From: a virus
DNA length: 64,000 nucleotides
Direction: 5' to 3' (one strand)
IMG/VR virus record: IMGVR_UViG_3300020477_001475
Coordinates: 44,475 to 108,474 of that record
Part shown: one piece after another, positions 19,455-28,779 of the stretch
Layout: each line of letters opens with the position of its first letter
Position numbering within the stretch: position 1 is the stretch's first letter
The notes under the pieces: generated by a model
What the model saw: the letters and a program-made list of their open reading frames with translations, nothing else
Told to the model about the DNA's origin: nothing
The model's database searches: none
Translations under genes and position numbers: made by a program

Positions 19455-20443
19455 ATATTTAAATTCCTATACCAATTATGTATTTCCTCTACACCATAAT
19501 ATAATACAGTTTCAGCTTCAAATCCTAACATTTTTTTAGCTTTTTTCACTGATGGTACTCTTTTTTGGACATCGTGTTTAAATGATTCAGTTTTAATTAT
19601 ATTTGGTTTCCCTTTTTTACCAGATATATCCCATATCATATTAACCAATTCCAAAACACTTGTTTCTTGGTCACTACCCAGATTAAAGGATTCATTCTTG
19701 GCTTCTGGGTGTGTAACTAATGTTACAATACCTTTAGCTAAATCTTTAACTTGTGTGAAACATCTTGTTTGATTTCCCTGACCTAAAATTCTAACACTAC
19801 CATTGGTTGACATATTTACTTTATAAAATAAGTCAGGTATAACGTGTGCAGATCCAACTTCCAATTCACCATCAACAATCTTTGGTTCTTCACCAGGTCC
19901 ATAAGCATTAAATGGTATCGCAATTGAATATTCCATACCTTTTTCTTCTGAAACAGCTTTTAACATCCATTCACCGATTAATTTTGATTGCCCATATGCA
20001 GTTTTGGGTGGTAGTGTTTCTCCTATATGCCCTTCTTCATGTGGGTACAAATCTGAACCTTCATAAACCATAGATGATGATATGTAAACAAATCTTTTAA
20101 CACCCACTTCAGAAGCTGCATCCATAACACATGCATTTATTCTTGAATTATCATTTATCATAGATTGTGGTTTTTTATGAAAATGACCAATACCACCTAT
20201 CTTAGCTGCAGCGTGTATCACATAATCTTGGCCCGCCAAAGCATTTCTAGCTCCACCCATTGTAGACAAATCCAATTGTTTAAAAGTGATACCTTTAATA
20301 AATGGTTTATCTGTGGGTGATAGACTCTCTGGATTCGATAAATCATCAACAACAGTTACATCCCAATTACCATCTTGCAATAATCTATCAACAATATGTC
20401 TCCCAATAAAACCACAACCACCAGTAACAAGTATTTTATTCAT
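19451..20443 (-). CDS. NAD-dependent sugar epimerase (GDP-mannose/fucose type)
   Basis: This 330-aa extended SDR has GGCGFIG at residues 8-14, HAAAKIGGIG as in GDP-fucose synthase and GDP-mannose 3,5-epimerase, an ISSSMVY strand, and catalytic Tyr150/Lys154 in YGQSK. PFNAYGPGEE and the ILGQGNQTRCF segment are also typical. It probably makes a modified GDP- or UDP-hexose for the glycan. Confidence 0.85.
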   Translation of the reverse strand: MNKILVTGGCGFIGRHIVDRLLQDGNWDVTVVDDLSNPESLSPTDKPFIKGITFKQLDLSTMGGARNALAGQDYVIHAAAKIGGIGHFHKKPQSMINDNSRINACVMDAASEVGVKRFVYISSSMVYEGSDLYPHEEGHIGETLPPKTAYGQSKLIGEWMLKAVSEEKGMEYSIAIPFNAYGPGEEPKIVDGELEVGSAHVIPDLFYKVNMSTNGSVRILGQGNQTRCFTQVKDLAKGIVTLVTHPEAKNESFNLGSDQETSVLELVNMIWDISGKKGKPNIIKTESFKHDVQKRVPSVKKAKKMLGFEAETVLYYGVEEIHNWYRNLNI

Positions 20444-20452
20444 ATATAACTC

Positions 20453-21763
20453 CTACCATTTTTTAAAAAAATTATCCAATGACGAAATAATCTTATTCAT
20501 ATGTTCGTCAGTGTTTATTTGCGAAACGCCTAACATCAAAAATCTTTCAAGAATAATGTCTGAATTTTTATGTTCATCACCATAAACATCAAACAAATGT
20601 TTTTTATTAGTATAAGCTGGATGTTTCAATAAATTAGCTCCAAACAATACTCTACTTTCTATTTTATCTTTCTGTAAATGATTTATTAAATGTTTCCTTT
20701 TAAATTTAGAATTTTCAGGTAATATAAATGGAAACGCGAATGGAGATGTTTCATCATCAATTTCCCATATATGTATATCATGTTCAAGTTTTGTAAAATA
20801 ATCATAAAGCTTTTTATAATTTTTTCTTCTTATATCATTAAATTCATCTATCCTATCCAATTGATTAAATAATATAGCACTTTGAAGTTCTAATGGTTTT
20901 AGATTATAACCCAACCATTCATATTGATAATTAACCATATAATCATCAGGAAGTTCACATTGAGATGTTAATTTTGTTGATGGACAAAAAGCTTCAGGAT
21001 TAACTGACCTTATACAACAATTAGATGATGCACAAAATCTACCCCAATTTCTAAAACCCCTCATTGCCAAATGTAAATTGTTATCATTAGTAACTATACC
21101 ACCACCTTCACCCATAGTAACATGATGTGCAACATAAAAACTAAATGTTGATGCTTTACCATATGATTGAATTGGTTGACCTTTATATTTAGTACCATAA
21201 GCATCACATGCATCAAAAAATACATGTATATTTTTAGTCCTAGCTATATCTAAAATCCTATCAATATCACTTTTAAAACCTAATGTATGTGCAACAAAAA
21301 CACCCTTAATATCTTCCTTATCGACTATTTCTTCAAATAAATCAGGTGATAAATTTAATGTATTTATATCAATATCAGCAAAAACAGGTCTTAAATTATT
21401 TTGTATTATTGGATTAACTGTAGTTGGAAATCCACATGACAAAGTTAAAATTTTATCATTATCTTTAAAATAACATTCTTTAGCTGCTGACATCAATAAA
21501 AGATTTGCTGAACTACCAGAATTTGTTACTAACCCATAATTTCTACCAGATATTTCAGCTAATTTAGTTTCCGAATTAAAAGTATATTTACCACCAGACC
21601 ACCATTCACTAAAAATAGCATCCATCATAGATGCGTATTCCTTTTTACCTATTTTTGGTCCAGAATATCTAACTTTATTTAAAGAATTTTCTTCATCCCT
21701 CTTATCAACCCAATATTCCATCAAAATTTTAATTTGTTTTTCTAAATCATTTTTATTTATCAT
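20453..21763 (-). CDS. RfbH-like PLP-dependent sugar 3-dehydrase
   Basis: This 436-aa DegT/DnrJ/EryC1-fold protein carries His214 in AHHVTMGEGG where most family members have the PLP-binding Lys. That substitution defines the RfbH (E1) and ColD dehydrases, which remove the C3 hydroxyl on the way to 3,6-dideoxyhexoses. A cysteine cluster follows (Cys244, 249, 250, 260, 269), plausible ligands for the [2Fe-2S] cluster of E1. Asp184 would bind the PLP nitrogen. The E1 partner reductase is not visible in this window. The gene sits among SDR and DUF4254-like genes. Confidence 0.85.
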   Translation of the reverse strand: MINKNDLEKQIKILMEYWVDKRDEENSLNKVRYSGPKIGKKEYASMMDAIFSEWWSGGKYTFNSETKLAEISGRNYGLVTNSGSSANLLLMSAAKECYFKDNDKILTLSCGFPTTVNPIIQNNLRPVFADIDINTLNLSPDLFEEIVDKEDIKGVFVAHTLGFKSDIDRILDIARTKNIHVFFDACDAYGTKYKGQPIQSYGKASTFSFYVAHHVTMGEGGGIVTNDNNLHLAMRGFRNWGRFCASSNCCIRSVNPEAFCPSTKLTSQCELPDDYMVNYQYEWLGYNLKPLELQSAILFNQLDRIDEFNDIRRKNYKKLYDYFTKLEHDIHIWEIDDETSPFAFPFILPENSKFKRKHLINHLQKDKIESRVLFGANLLKHPAYTNKKHLFDVYGDEHKNSDIILERFLMLGVSQINTDEHMNKIISSLDNFFKKW

Positions 21764-21956
21764 ATTTTTCCTTAAAAAAATTATTTAACTTATCTAAAAT
21801 TATGTATTCTTTATTTATAAGTTCTTCACATTTTAACGCTGACTTTTTTCTTATTTTATAATCAATAGAATGATTTCTAGCATCATTGTCAGCCTTCATC
21901 CATTCCCACCAAACACTACATAATTCTGATATATGATCACTAAATTTATTTTTCAT
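21753..21956 (-). CDS. Small helical protein in the glycan cluster
   Basis: This 67-aa protein (starts MKNKFSDHISEL) is rich in Trp, Lys and Glu and largely helical. The ATG at 21956 overlaps the preceding stop, so I prefer it to the longer frame from 21974. It is weakly like the DUF4254-like proteins around it but lacks their motif. Function unknown. Confidence 0.5.
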   Translation of the reverse strand: MKNKFSDHISELCSVWWEWMKADNDARNHSIDYKIRKKSALKCEELINKEYIILDKLNNFFKEKYDK

Positions 21957-22209
21957 TTTTATTATCCATACCATAGGTTTTTATAGTTTTTAAAATTACA
22001 TTTTTTTCATTACCGTTTACAACATTTTCTATCTTTTCATCCAAAAATTTTGAAATGATTCCTCTATTTTCATTAAGAACCATCATTTTTTCATTAAGTT
22101 CCACATATTCATTATCAGTTAGTCCTTCTTCATGCAATTTATCTCTTATAGAAAATATTTTAATGTTTTCTATAACAAGTTTATCTATAAAATCGGCTAT
22201 ACTATACAT
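21946..22209 (-). CDS. DUF4254-like helical protein (second copy)
   Basis: This 87-aa protein has IADFIDKLVIENIKIFSIRD followed by LNENRGIISKFLDEKI, the same helix pattern as the protein at 19104-19454 (ELVDRLSIVN..KLF..KDR). It probably arose from the same family. It overlaps its RmlD-like neighbour by 13 bases. The function of such proteins in glycan clusters is unknown. Confidence 0.6.
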   Translation of the reverse strand: MYSIADFIDKLVIENIKIFSIRDKLHEEGLTDNEYVELNEKMMVLNENRGIISKFLDEKIENVVNGNEKNVILKTIKTYGMDNKNEK

Positions 22210-22943
22210 TTCATTTGCTCCAAATATTCTTGCATATCATCTTCCCATGTATCCAATTTAACGAATTTTTTAATTTTATCACACGACATCAAAAATTTAC
22301 CATAATTATGAAATTTTCTTTTATGTTTTTTTATTCTTTTTATTTCCAAATTTATATTAAAATATTTTTTTATATATTCACCATATTCATAATGAGAACT
22401 ATTGCCATCATTTGATAAATTAAAAATACCATTTAAATTATTATTAAATAATTCATATTCAACCACCTTCAAAACTTGTTTCAAACTGGTTGGATTAAAC
22501 ATCACATCATCCAACACAACTTCATCAGAAGTCATTATGTATTCAGTTAACTTATTTTGTTTAATTAAATTGGAATGCCCAAATAACTTACCCAACCTAA
22601 ATACAACTCCACCATTTTCTACAACTAATTTTTCACTCATCAACTTGTGTTCACAATATTTATATTCTTTAGTCACATTACTATCTTCCACACATTCATT
22701 TTCACCATCATATACATAATAAGAAGAAAAATGTATTATTTTACTATTAGGATAATTTTTAATAATATCAGAAACAACTTCATAATTTGAAACATATGAA
22801 ATATCTGAATTATCTTCACAAAATTCCAAATCTGGTTTACCTATACAATTAATAATATAACCATCAATATCATCTAAAAAATTAATATGATCTTTTAAAT
22901 ATGATCCCAAATACCCACTACTTCCTAAAATTAAATTATTCAT
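22197..22943 (-). CDS. RmlD-like sugar-nucleotide reductase (divergent)
   Basis: This 248-aa protein has a Rossmann start, LGSSGYLG, then IINCIGKPD, HFSSYYVYDG and YCEHKLMSEKLV, the order of an RmlD-like SDR. The catalytic Tyr/Lys appears as YxxHK. The sequence is divergent and AT-biased. It overlaps the glycosyltransferase start by four bases. Role: reduction of a 4-keto sugar, inferred from family. Confidence 0.75.
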   Translation of the reverse strand: MNNLILGSSGYLGSYLKDHINFLDDIDGYIINCIGKPDLEFCEDNSDISYVSNYEVVSDIIKNYPNSKIIHFSSYYVYDGENECVEDSNVTKEYKYCEHKLMSEKLVVENGGVVFRLGKLFGHSNLIKQNKLTEYIMTSDEVVLDDVMFNPTSLKQVLKVVEYELFNNNLNGIFNLSNDGNSSHYEYGEYIKKYFNINLEIKRIKKHKRKFHNYGKFLMSCDKIKKFVKLDTWEDDMQEYLEQMKCIV

Positions 22944-23704
22944 CTTTTATAAATTTTCTTCGTATAAATTGGATGTGGATCTATTTCTTCTTTTTTCCTA
23001 CTGACATTGGATATATGTGTAGGCGGATGCAGTCTATTACCACCACCTAAATGTTCCCAACCAGGCCAACTTGTTTCCCACTTATCTTTAAACACATCAT
23101 CATTAATACCATCATTCATAGGTAAGCGATCTTTAACATCACCATCTATCCTAGATTGTGTATCATCATCATCACCATGAGAATAATACCCTTCATTCTT
23201 TATGTTGTGAAAAATAATACCATTTTCAGAAGATCTTATCATAAAATCAACATCAAAATGAGGACCTATACCAAATTCTTCATCAAACCAACCCATTCTG
23301 GATATTGCCTTTTTATCAAAGCCAAATAATGCATGATTATCAATCAAAACATATTCACACCTATTGGTAATGATTTGATTATATAAGGATTCATACCAAC
23401 CTGATTTTAAAAAAATAGTATCAGAACTTGCAAACATAACATATCTATTATGTGTCAACATCATACCTAAATTCCAAGCTTCTGACAAACTACTTCTATA
23501 AGTAGTTTCACATATCCTTATTGTTCTACCATCTATAGTATTACAAAATTTTCTTAATTCTCTTATAGTTTGTTCTTCTGAAGATGCATCTATTAAACAA
23601 AAATCAACTTCTTTTGGACAAGTTTTATCTGCTGTAGAAATAGATTTCTTTAATATATCTACTCTATTCCTAAAGGACCAAATCAATGTAAAATTATTAC
23701 TCAT
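22940..23704 (-). CDS. Family 2 glycosyltransferase
   Basis: This 254-aa GT-A fold protein has LIWSFRNRVDIL at the start, FCLIDASSEEQT as the nucleotide-binding strand, and MFASSDTIFLKSGW in place of a classic DxD. ISRMGWFDEEFG and then a YSHGDDDDTQSR loop follow, typical of N-terminal galactosyltransferase-like GT2 proteins. The acceptor is unknown. Confidence 0.8.
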   Translation of the reverse strand: MSNNFTLIWSFRNRVDILKKSISTADKTCPKEVDFCLIDASSEEQTIRELRKFCNTIDGRTIRICETTYRSSLSEAWNLGMMLTHNRYVMFASSDTIFLKSGWYESLYNQIITNRCEYVLIDNHALFGFDKKAISRMGWFDEEFGIGPHFDVDFMIRSSENGIIFHNIKNEGYYSHGDDDDTQSRIDGDVKDRLPMNDGINDDVFKDKWETSWPGWEHLGGGNRLHPPTHISNVSRKKEEIDPHPIYTKKIYKR

Positions 23705-24506
23705 TTGAACTTGATTTCCTCATACCTTTAAACACTGTTGTTTCATATCTTTCATTATCATCCAATATAGTTTTAAATAATTTACCACCAACTTTTAATT
23801 CTTTTGCCAACCTATTTAACGCTTTAGTATCTTTTGGTAAACATACACCACCAAATCCCCTGAAATTTTCATTACAATCCAAATATTTATCTGTAATATG
23901 TTTTCTATTTACTACAGCATTTTTCACATTAGTATAATTTACACCCAAACCTTCACATATTTCATAAAAACTATTAGCAAATGTAATTAATGTAGCCGCG
24001 TAAACATTATTAAAATATTTAACTAATTCAGCTTCTGTAACTGATAATTGAATTATATTTCGTGGGTATCTTCCATGTGCTTTTTTGATCAAATTAAATA
24101 CAGAACTTTTATCAGTACCAATTATACATAAATCATGATTTTCACAAAAATCTGTGATTGCACATCTTTCCCTTAAAAACTCGGGTACATAACAAATTTT
24201 CCTATCTGGATATTTTTCTTGTAATTTTTGTGTAGTTCCAGGTTCTACTGTTGATTTAATAGCTATAATACCTTTATAATCAATCTTATTCAATTCAAAA
24301 ACAACATCCTTAACAATATGAACATTACATTTACCATTTTTTAAAGATGGTGTAGGAACGCAAATAAATACAACATCTGTATCCATCACATCTTCTATTG
24401 ATGTATAATGTCTTGTATCATGAGTAAATACCTTATGACCTAATTTTTCAAAACCGTACTTTACAGCTGAACCTACTACACCTATACCTACTACACCTAT
24501 GTTCAT
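23697..24506 (-). CDS. UDP-glucose/GDP-mannose dehydrogenase-like protein, short form
   Basis: This 269-aa protein has the Rossmann start GVVGIGVVGSAV (about residues 4-15), IAIKSTVEPGTT and YVPEFLRERCA. The central TEAELVKYFNN carries a conserved Lys, and the catalytic Cys222 lies in GGVCLPKDT. These residues oxidise UDP-glucose to UDP-glucuronate in the family. Typical enzymes are above 400 aa; the C-terminal NDP-binding domain is missing here. Either a short form is functional or a partner supplies the domain. Confidence 0.85.
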   Translation of the reverse strand: MNIGVVGIGVVGSAVKYGFEKLGHKVFTHDTRHYTSIEDVMDTDVVFICVPTPSLKNGKCNVHIVKDVVFELNKIDYKGIIAIKSTVEPGTTQKLQEKYPDRKICYVPEFLRERCAITDFCENHDLCIIGTDKSSVFNLIKKAHGRYPRNIIQLSVTEAELVKYFNNVYAATLITFANSFYEICEGLGVNYTNVKNAVVNRKHITDKYLDCNENFRGFGGVCLPKDTKALNRLAKELKVGGKLFKTILDDNERYETTVFKGMRKSSSNE

Positions 24507-25309
24507 GTATAAATTCCTTTTTGCATATTCCTTCTAGTTTCAAGACCACCACAATGATAACTTATAGCATCCAATGATTTTGTTATTTCTACACCACCGA
24601 GTTTACATCTATCAAAAAAATCTGTATCACCTGTTATATTATATTGATTTAAAATTTTATTCATAGGTCCAAATCTATCCCATACATCTTTTGGTACTAA
24701 AAAAGGCATAGCATCTAACCTATGACCGTACTCACCACCTTTACCCAAAGTTTCATGATATAAACCTGGGATAGTTTCAAAAACTAATTTGTCAGTTTCC
24801 ATTTCATTACAATAATCTACAAAACCATCTTCATTGAACCCCCCATCAGTAGTTGTTCCAAAATTCCTAGCTGTATGTAAAGTCGGTATAGTACCAGGTT
24901 CTATTAATTTACAATTGACTATTCTATTAGATTTACCATGTTTTACCAAATTCTTCAACCAATTTTTATGAAATGCATGATCTGTAGCTATTGGACATAT
25001 ATAATCAGCTCCGTGTTCAAATCCTATCGTATACCCATAATTCCAACCTTTATATAGATTCCATAAAAATCCTTTACCTTCGTCATATTCCATATCAACA
25101 TATTTAAAATTATTCTTGTCCAACCATTCATATGTATGTTTCGGAGTTTTCCAACATATAAATACTATATCACAATCTTCTTCTGGTAATCCTATATTTT
25201 TCAAGGCACCATATTTACCATTAATGGCAAATTCTGCCATATCGATAGCACCACCTATTTGACAATACATTACAACCTTTGGTTTATTCCATTTTTTATC
25301 ATAAAACAT
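24503..25309 (-). CDS. Putative glycosyltransferase (GT-A fold)
   Basis: This 268-aa protein has CDIVFICWKTP, GADYICPIATDHAFHKNWL (sugar-binding strand followed by the N-W-L helix common in phage GT2 proteins) and NITGDTDFFDRC near the C-terminus. I assign it by this pattern and its place in the cluster; the classic DDGS is not present. It overlaps the dehydrogenase start by four bases. Confidence 0.65.
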   Translation of the reverse strand: MFYDKKWNKPKVVMYCQIGGAIDMAEFAINGKYGALKNIGLPEEDCDIVFICWKTPKHTYEWLDKNNFKYVDMEYDEGKGFLWNLYKGWNYGYTIGFEHGADYICPIATDHAFHKNWLKNLVKHGKSNRIVNCKLIEPGTIPTLHTARNFGTTTDGGFNEDGFVDYCNEMETDKLVFETIPGLYHETLGKGGEYGHRLDAMPFLVPKDVWDRFGPMNKILNQYNITGDTDFFDRCKLGGVEITKSLDAISYHCGGLETRRNMQKGIYT

Positions 25310-25310
25310 A

Positions 25311-25967
25311 CTATTCTTCTCCTCTCACAAATCTTTTTTTCACTAATGATTTTGATACATCCAACAAAATAGATTCTTCCCATTTTAAAAAAGAAACATC
25401 AGACAATTTTCCAAGATCATAATCAGGATTATGTTCTGGTTCAGGTGATAACCTTTTCACCAAAACTTCATTAACCAACCATTTTCTATTATGATATTCA
25501 TGATTGTGTGTTTTCCATCTACTACCACCACCTCTATACTCAATTTCATCCTTTTCATAATGAGCAATATCAGCTTCTTTAAGCCTTAACATATAATCAG
25601 AATCTTCATAACCACCACCCACATAATTTTCATCAAGAAATCCAACTTGTTGTATAAGTTGCTTTTTAAACCCAAAAAATGCAAATCTCCATAAACCAAC
25701 AAACCCATAACCATCATCCAATAAATTTAAAGTTCTTTCGATTTGCTCATAATTTGGTTTACATCTATCGGAACAAATTATAACTATTTCAGTATCGGTC
25801 ATTAATATAGAATCATTTATAAGTTTAGAGAAGCTAGGATAATTAGATCCATCTTTTCTAAGAACCATTTTTTCATCTATACCCAAAGAAATAATATGAT
25901 TGTAAATTGGATCAGAGTGCGTAGGTTCACAAGATGGTATAACTATTGTAAAATCTTTTCTATCCAC
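25311..25967 (-). CDS. Family 2 glycosyltransferase
   Basis: This 218-aa GT2-like protein has FTIVIPSCEP at the start, a KDGSNYPSFSKLIND segment, EIVIICSDRCKPNYEQ near residue 60-80, and VGFLDENYVGGGYEDSDY, the galactosyltransferase C-terminal signature. The GGGYEDSDYM motif probably holds catalytic acids. Donor and acceptor unknown. Confidence 0.8.
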   Translation of the reverse strand: MDRKDFTIVIPSCEPTHSDPIYNHIISLGIDEKMVLRKDGSNYPSFSKLINDSILMTDTEIVIICSDRCKPNYEQIERTLNLLDDGYGFVGLWRFAFFGFKKQLIQQVGFLDENYVGGGYEDSDYMLRLKEADIAHYEKDEIEYRGGGSRWKTHNHEYHNRKWLVNEVLVKRLSPEPEHNPDYDLGKLSDVSFLKWEESILLDVSKSLVKKRFVRGEE

Positions 25968-25972
25968 TTTCC

Positions 25973-27223
25973 TTATACTCCCACAAAATTTTTCAATTCT
26001 AAATGACTATCCACTATTTGCATTTCTGGAAAAGCTACTATATATCTATAACCTCTACCATTTAACTTTTCAATAATCATTTTAGAAAAATTCCAAGCAA
26101 AAATAAAAATATAATCTGGTTTTTCATTATCGTTATCTAAATGTTCTTTACTGACAATAGGTACGTGAGTTCCTGCTATATATCTATCAATTCTTTCTGG
26201 TGATTCATCTACTATGTAGTCAACCATATCAGTCGTAATACCTGCCAAATTACAAAGCATTGTTGCCCTACCAGATGCACCATAACCCACAATTTTCATA
26301 TCTTGACTCTTTAAATCTTCCAATGTTTCTTTAATAACTTCAATATGTTGATTGACTTTTTTACCAAATGATGTAAAATATTCCAATGATGTTATTTCCC
26401 AATCATCTCTTTCAAGATATAACCTACCAGACACTTTTTTATTTAATTTTTCTTGTGAATTTTTAACTAAAACTCTAATACTTCCCGCGTGTATGGGTAT
26501 TTCTTCAAAATCTACAACAGTCATATCGTATTTTTTAAATAAGTTATACAAAGCAGTCAACGAATAATAATAAAGATGTTCGTGATAAATATTATCATAT
26601 TGCAATTTTTCAATCAATGGTTTAACATAATGAACTTCTATTTGAAAATAACCATCTTCCTTTAGTGTCTTTTTAACACCTTTAACAATAGATTGTATGT
26701 CGTCTATATGTGCAAAACAATTATTTGATATTACAAAATCAAACCTATTTTCAAATTCAAATTTACCAACAAATTCTTCATTGAAATATTCATTATATAC
26801 ATTACAACCCTTCGATTCGGCTATTTCACATATATTAACTGCTGGATCAACTCCCACCGCATCAATACCCAAATCCATTAAGGGTTTTAATAAAACACCA
26901 TCATTAGAACCAATTTCCAAAACATTTTTTGGGTTAAATTTACTTTTTATATTCTTAGCTACATCAGAAAAATGATTAGATAAACCAATAGATGACATAT
27001 AACGATAATCTTCAAATAATACATCAGCATCTACTATACTGTCAGTTTGCAATAAGCTACATTTTTCACAAAATTGAATATTCAAATTATACTTCTTATC
27101 ATTTTTTAGTCCTTCTTTATCCAAAAAATCTCCAGCTAACGGTACATTACCATATTCCATTATAGTGTGTAAATTTTTATTATCACACACTGCGCATCGT
27201 GTTCTTGTCTTGTATTCATTCAT
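25973..27223 (-). CDS. Zinc-binding sugar C-methyltransferase
   Basis: This 416-aa protein has the three-domain layout of NDP-hexose C-methyltransferases. An N-terminal zinc site is formed by Cys10/Cys13 and Cys52/Cys55. A class I SAM domain carries VLEIGSNDGVLL (about residues 96-107), and a C-terminal domain carries IVGYGASGRATMLCNL. Family members methylate C3 or C5 of 4-keto-6-deoxy sugars. Together with the RfbH-like and RmlC-like genes this suggests branched deoxy sugars. It overlaps the formyltransferase by eight bases. Confidence 0.85.
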   Translation of the reverse strand: MNEYKTRTRCAVCDNKNLHTIMEYGNVPLAGDFLDKEGLKNDKKYNLNIQFCEKCSLLQTDSIVDADVLFEDYRYMSSIGLSNHFSDVAKNIKSKFNPKNVLEIGSNDGVLLKPLMDLGIDAVGVDPAVNICEIAESKGCNVYNEYFNEEFVGKFEFENRFDFVISNNCFAHIDDIQSIVKGVKKTLKEDGYFQIEVHYVKPLIEKLQYDNIYHEHLYYYSLTALYNLFKKYDMTVVDFEEIPIHAGSIRVLVKNSQEKLNKKVSGRLYLERDDWEITSLEYFTSFGKKVNQHIEVIKETLEDLKSQDMKIVGYGASGRATMLCNLAGITTDMVDYIVDESPERIDRYIAGTHVPIVSKEHLDNDNEKPDYIFIFAWNFSKMIIEKLNGRGYRYIVAFPEMQIVDSHLELKNFVGV

Positions 27224-27872
27224 AATAAGCTCCTGTTATATAAACCTTTTTACCATTTTTATCTTTTATATATGCATTGGGAAAAGGATCCCGTAACATT
27301 CTTATTTTATTGTAAATATATTCAGCTGATTTAGTAGTTATTTCTTCCAATGTTATTTCAGATTCATGTGGCTTCCTTCTTGGAAAATATGTCATATCAT
27401 CTTCATTTTGTTTAATAAAATTATATCCATTTTTTAAAAAATCACATGTACCAGAAAAACCTAATTCAAACATCCTATCTAAAATATCTTCTATATCACC
27501 AGACAATGACATTGGCAATTGTCTTATAATATCACCCGAATCAATTTGACCATTCATTTTAAAAATAGTTACCGCACTCATTTTTTCATTTCTTATTATT
27601 TGATTTTGCAGTGGAGTTCCTCCCCTGTATTTAGGTAAAAGTGATGGATGCAAGCAAATACAATCATATTTATCAACTAAATGATCAGGTATCATCCAAC
27701 TCCAACCATACCACAATATAATATCAGGTTTAAATTTTGTTATAATATCTTCCGAGTAAGATTTTTTATTTCGTATTATCTTAAAATTATATTCTGGTAA
27801 TGAATTTTCTAACATATCATATATTTTACATGCCCAATTTCTATATGTTACACATAATATATTTTTTATCAT
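27216..27872 (-). CDS. Formyltransferase-family protein (sugar N-formyltransferase candidate)
   Basis: This 218-aa protein has the formyltransferase core: ILWYGWSWMIP, then LHPSLLPKYRGGTPLQ with catalytic His75, then GQIDSGDII with the Asp. The usual Asn two residues before the His is Cys73, which is unusual and could affect activity. In glycan clusters such proteins formylate amino sugars from N10-formyl-tetrahydrofolate. It overlaps the deacetylase start by four bases, consistent with acting on the same amino sugars. Confidence 0.75.
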   Translation of the reverse strand: MIKNILCVTYRNWACKIYDMLENSLPEYNFKIIRNKKSYSEDIITKFKPDIILWYGWSWMIPDHLVDKYDCICLHPSLLPKYRGGTPLQNQIIRNEKMSAVTIFKMNGQIDSGDIIRQLPMSLSGDIEDILDRMFELGFSGTCDFLKNGYNFIKQNEDDMTYFPRRKPHESEITLEEITTKSAEYIYNKIRMLRDPFPNAYIKDKNGKKVYITGAYYE

Positions 27873-28777
27873 GGTAATAACCTTGTTTGTGACGCGTCAT
27901 ATCTAGGAATCATCAATGGATCAAAACTAATAGAATCCAATGTTTCTTGTTTTGTGGTGAATGCCAAATCATATTCATATTTTGACATACATTTCAATGT
28001 ATCATTGTTATAACCACCATTGGGATATGCAAAAGTACGATACCCATTATAAAAATTATTAACAAATTCAATAGATTTAAATATTTCATTATCCAATCTT
28101 GCATCAGACATATTAGATAAATCTTCGGAAATATAACCGTGTCCACCAATATACATACCATTATTAACTAATTCAACAATATGATCAGTATTCAAATAAA
28201 ATTTATCACATAAATCCTTTTCATCAGTTGTAACATAATCTTTAAATAATTGATTAGCCAATCTTTTACCACTAGAATGATTCCTCAATATATTAGTAAC
28301 AAAAACCATTTCAGGTGACCACCAATTATCTTTCCATTTGGATACAGAATAAATATCCCACAACTTATCGTCACCCAATTCATCAATTATAAGAGATGTA
28401 AGTTTTTTTTCATCAACCAAAGCTAAAATAAATTGTATTTTATTGGACAAAAGAATTTTCCTTCTGGTTACAGCTTCACATGGTATAAAAAAAGTACCAT
28501 TAATTTTTTTATCAATCAAAATATCTAATATATCATAATGGTCTAAAAGTCCATCATCAAATGTAAGTATGGAATAATTACCCTTATCATTTTTATCCAA
28601 TTCTAAAAATTGAGATGTAGATATAATATCACTTTCATTTTTGATAAAATCTATTTGTTTGATAAACTTATTTCTAGTAATATATGACTTCAATTCATAT
28701 CTTTTATGAAATAACCTACCAAAGTCACTATCTTTATGATTTCTTATATCATGATACATGAAACTTTTTACTAACAT
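27869..28777 (-). CDS. Polysaccharide deacetylase (NodB/CE4 family)
   Basis: This 302-aa protein has the NodB motif 1 TFDDG at residues 72-76, a FFIPCEA strand, a GGHGYISEDLSNMS motif standing for the metal-binding His motif, and FAYPNGGYN. CE4 enzymes remove acetyl groups from N-acetyl sugars with a divalent metal. There is no signal peptide, so it would act in the cytoplasm on lipid-linked or nucleotide-linked intermediates. Confidence 0.8.
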   Translation of the reverse strand: MLVKSFMYHDIRNHKDSDFGRLFHKRYELKSYITRNKFIKQIDFIKNESDIISTSQFLELDKNDKGNYSILTFDDGLLDHYDILDILIDKKINGTFFIPCEAVTRRKILLSNKIQFILALVDEKKLTSLIIDELGDDKLWDIYSVSKWKDNWWSPEMVFVTNILRNHSSGKRLANQLFKDYVTTDEKDLCDKFYLNTDHIVELVNNGMYIGGHGYISEDLSNMSDARLDNEIFKSIEFVNNFYNGYRTFAYPNGGYNNDTLKCMSKYEYDLAFTTKQETLDSISFDPLMIPRYDASQTRLLP

Positions 28778-28779
28778 AA

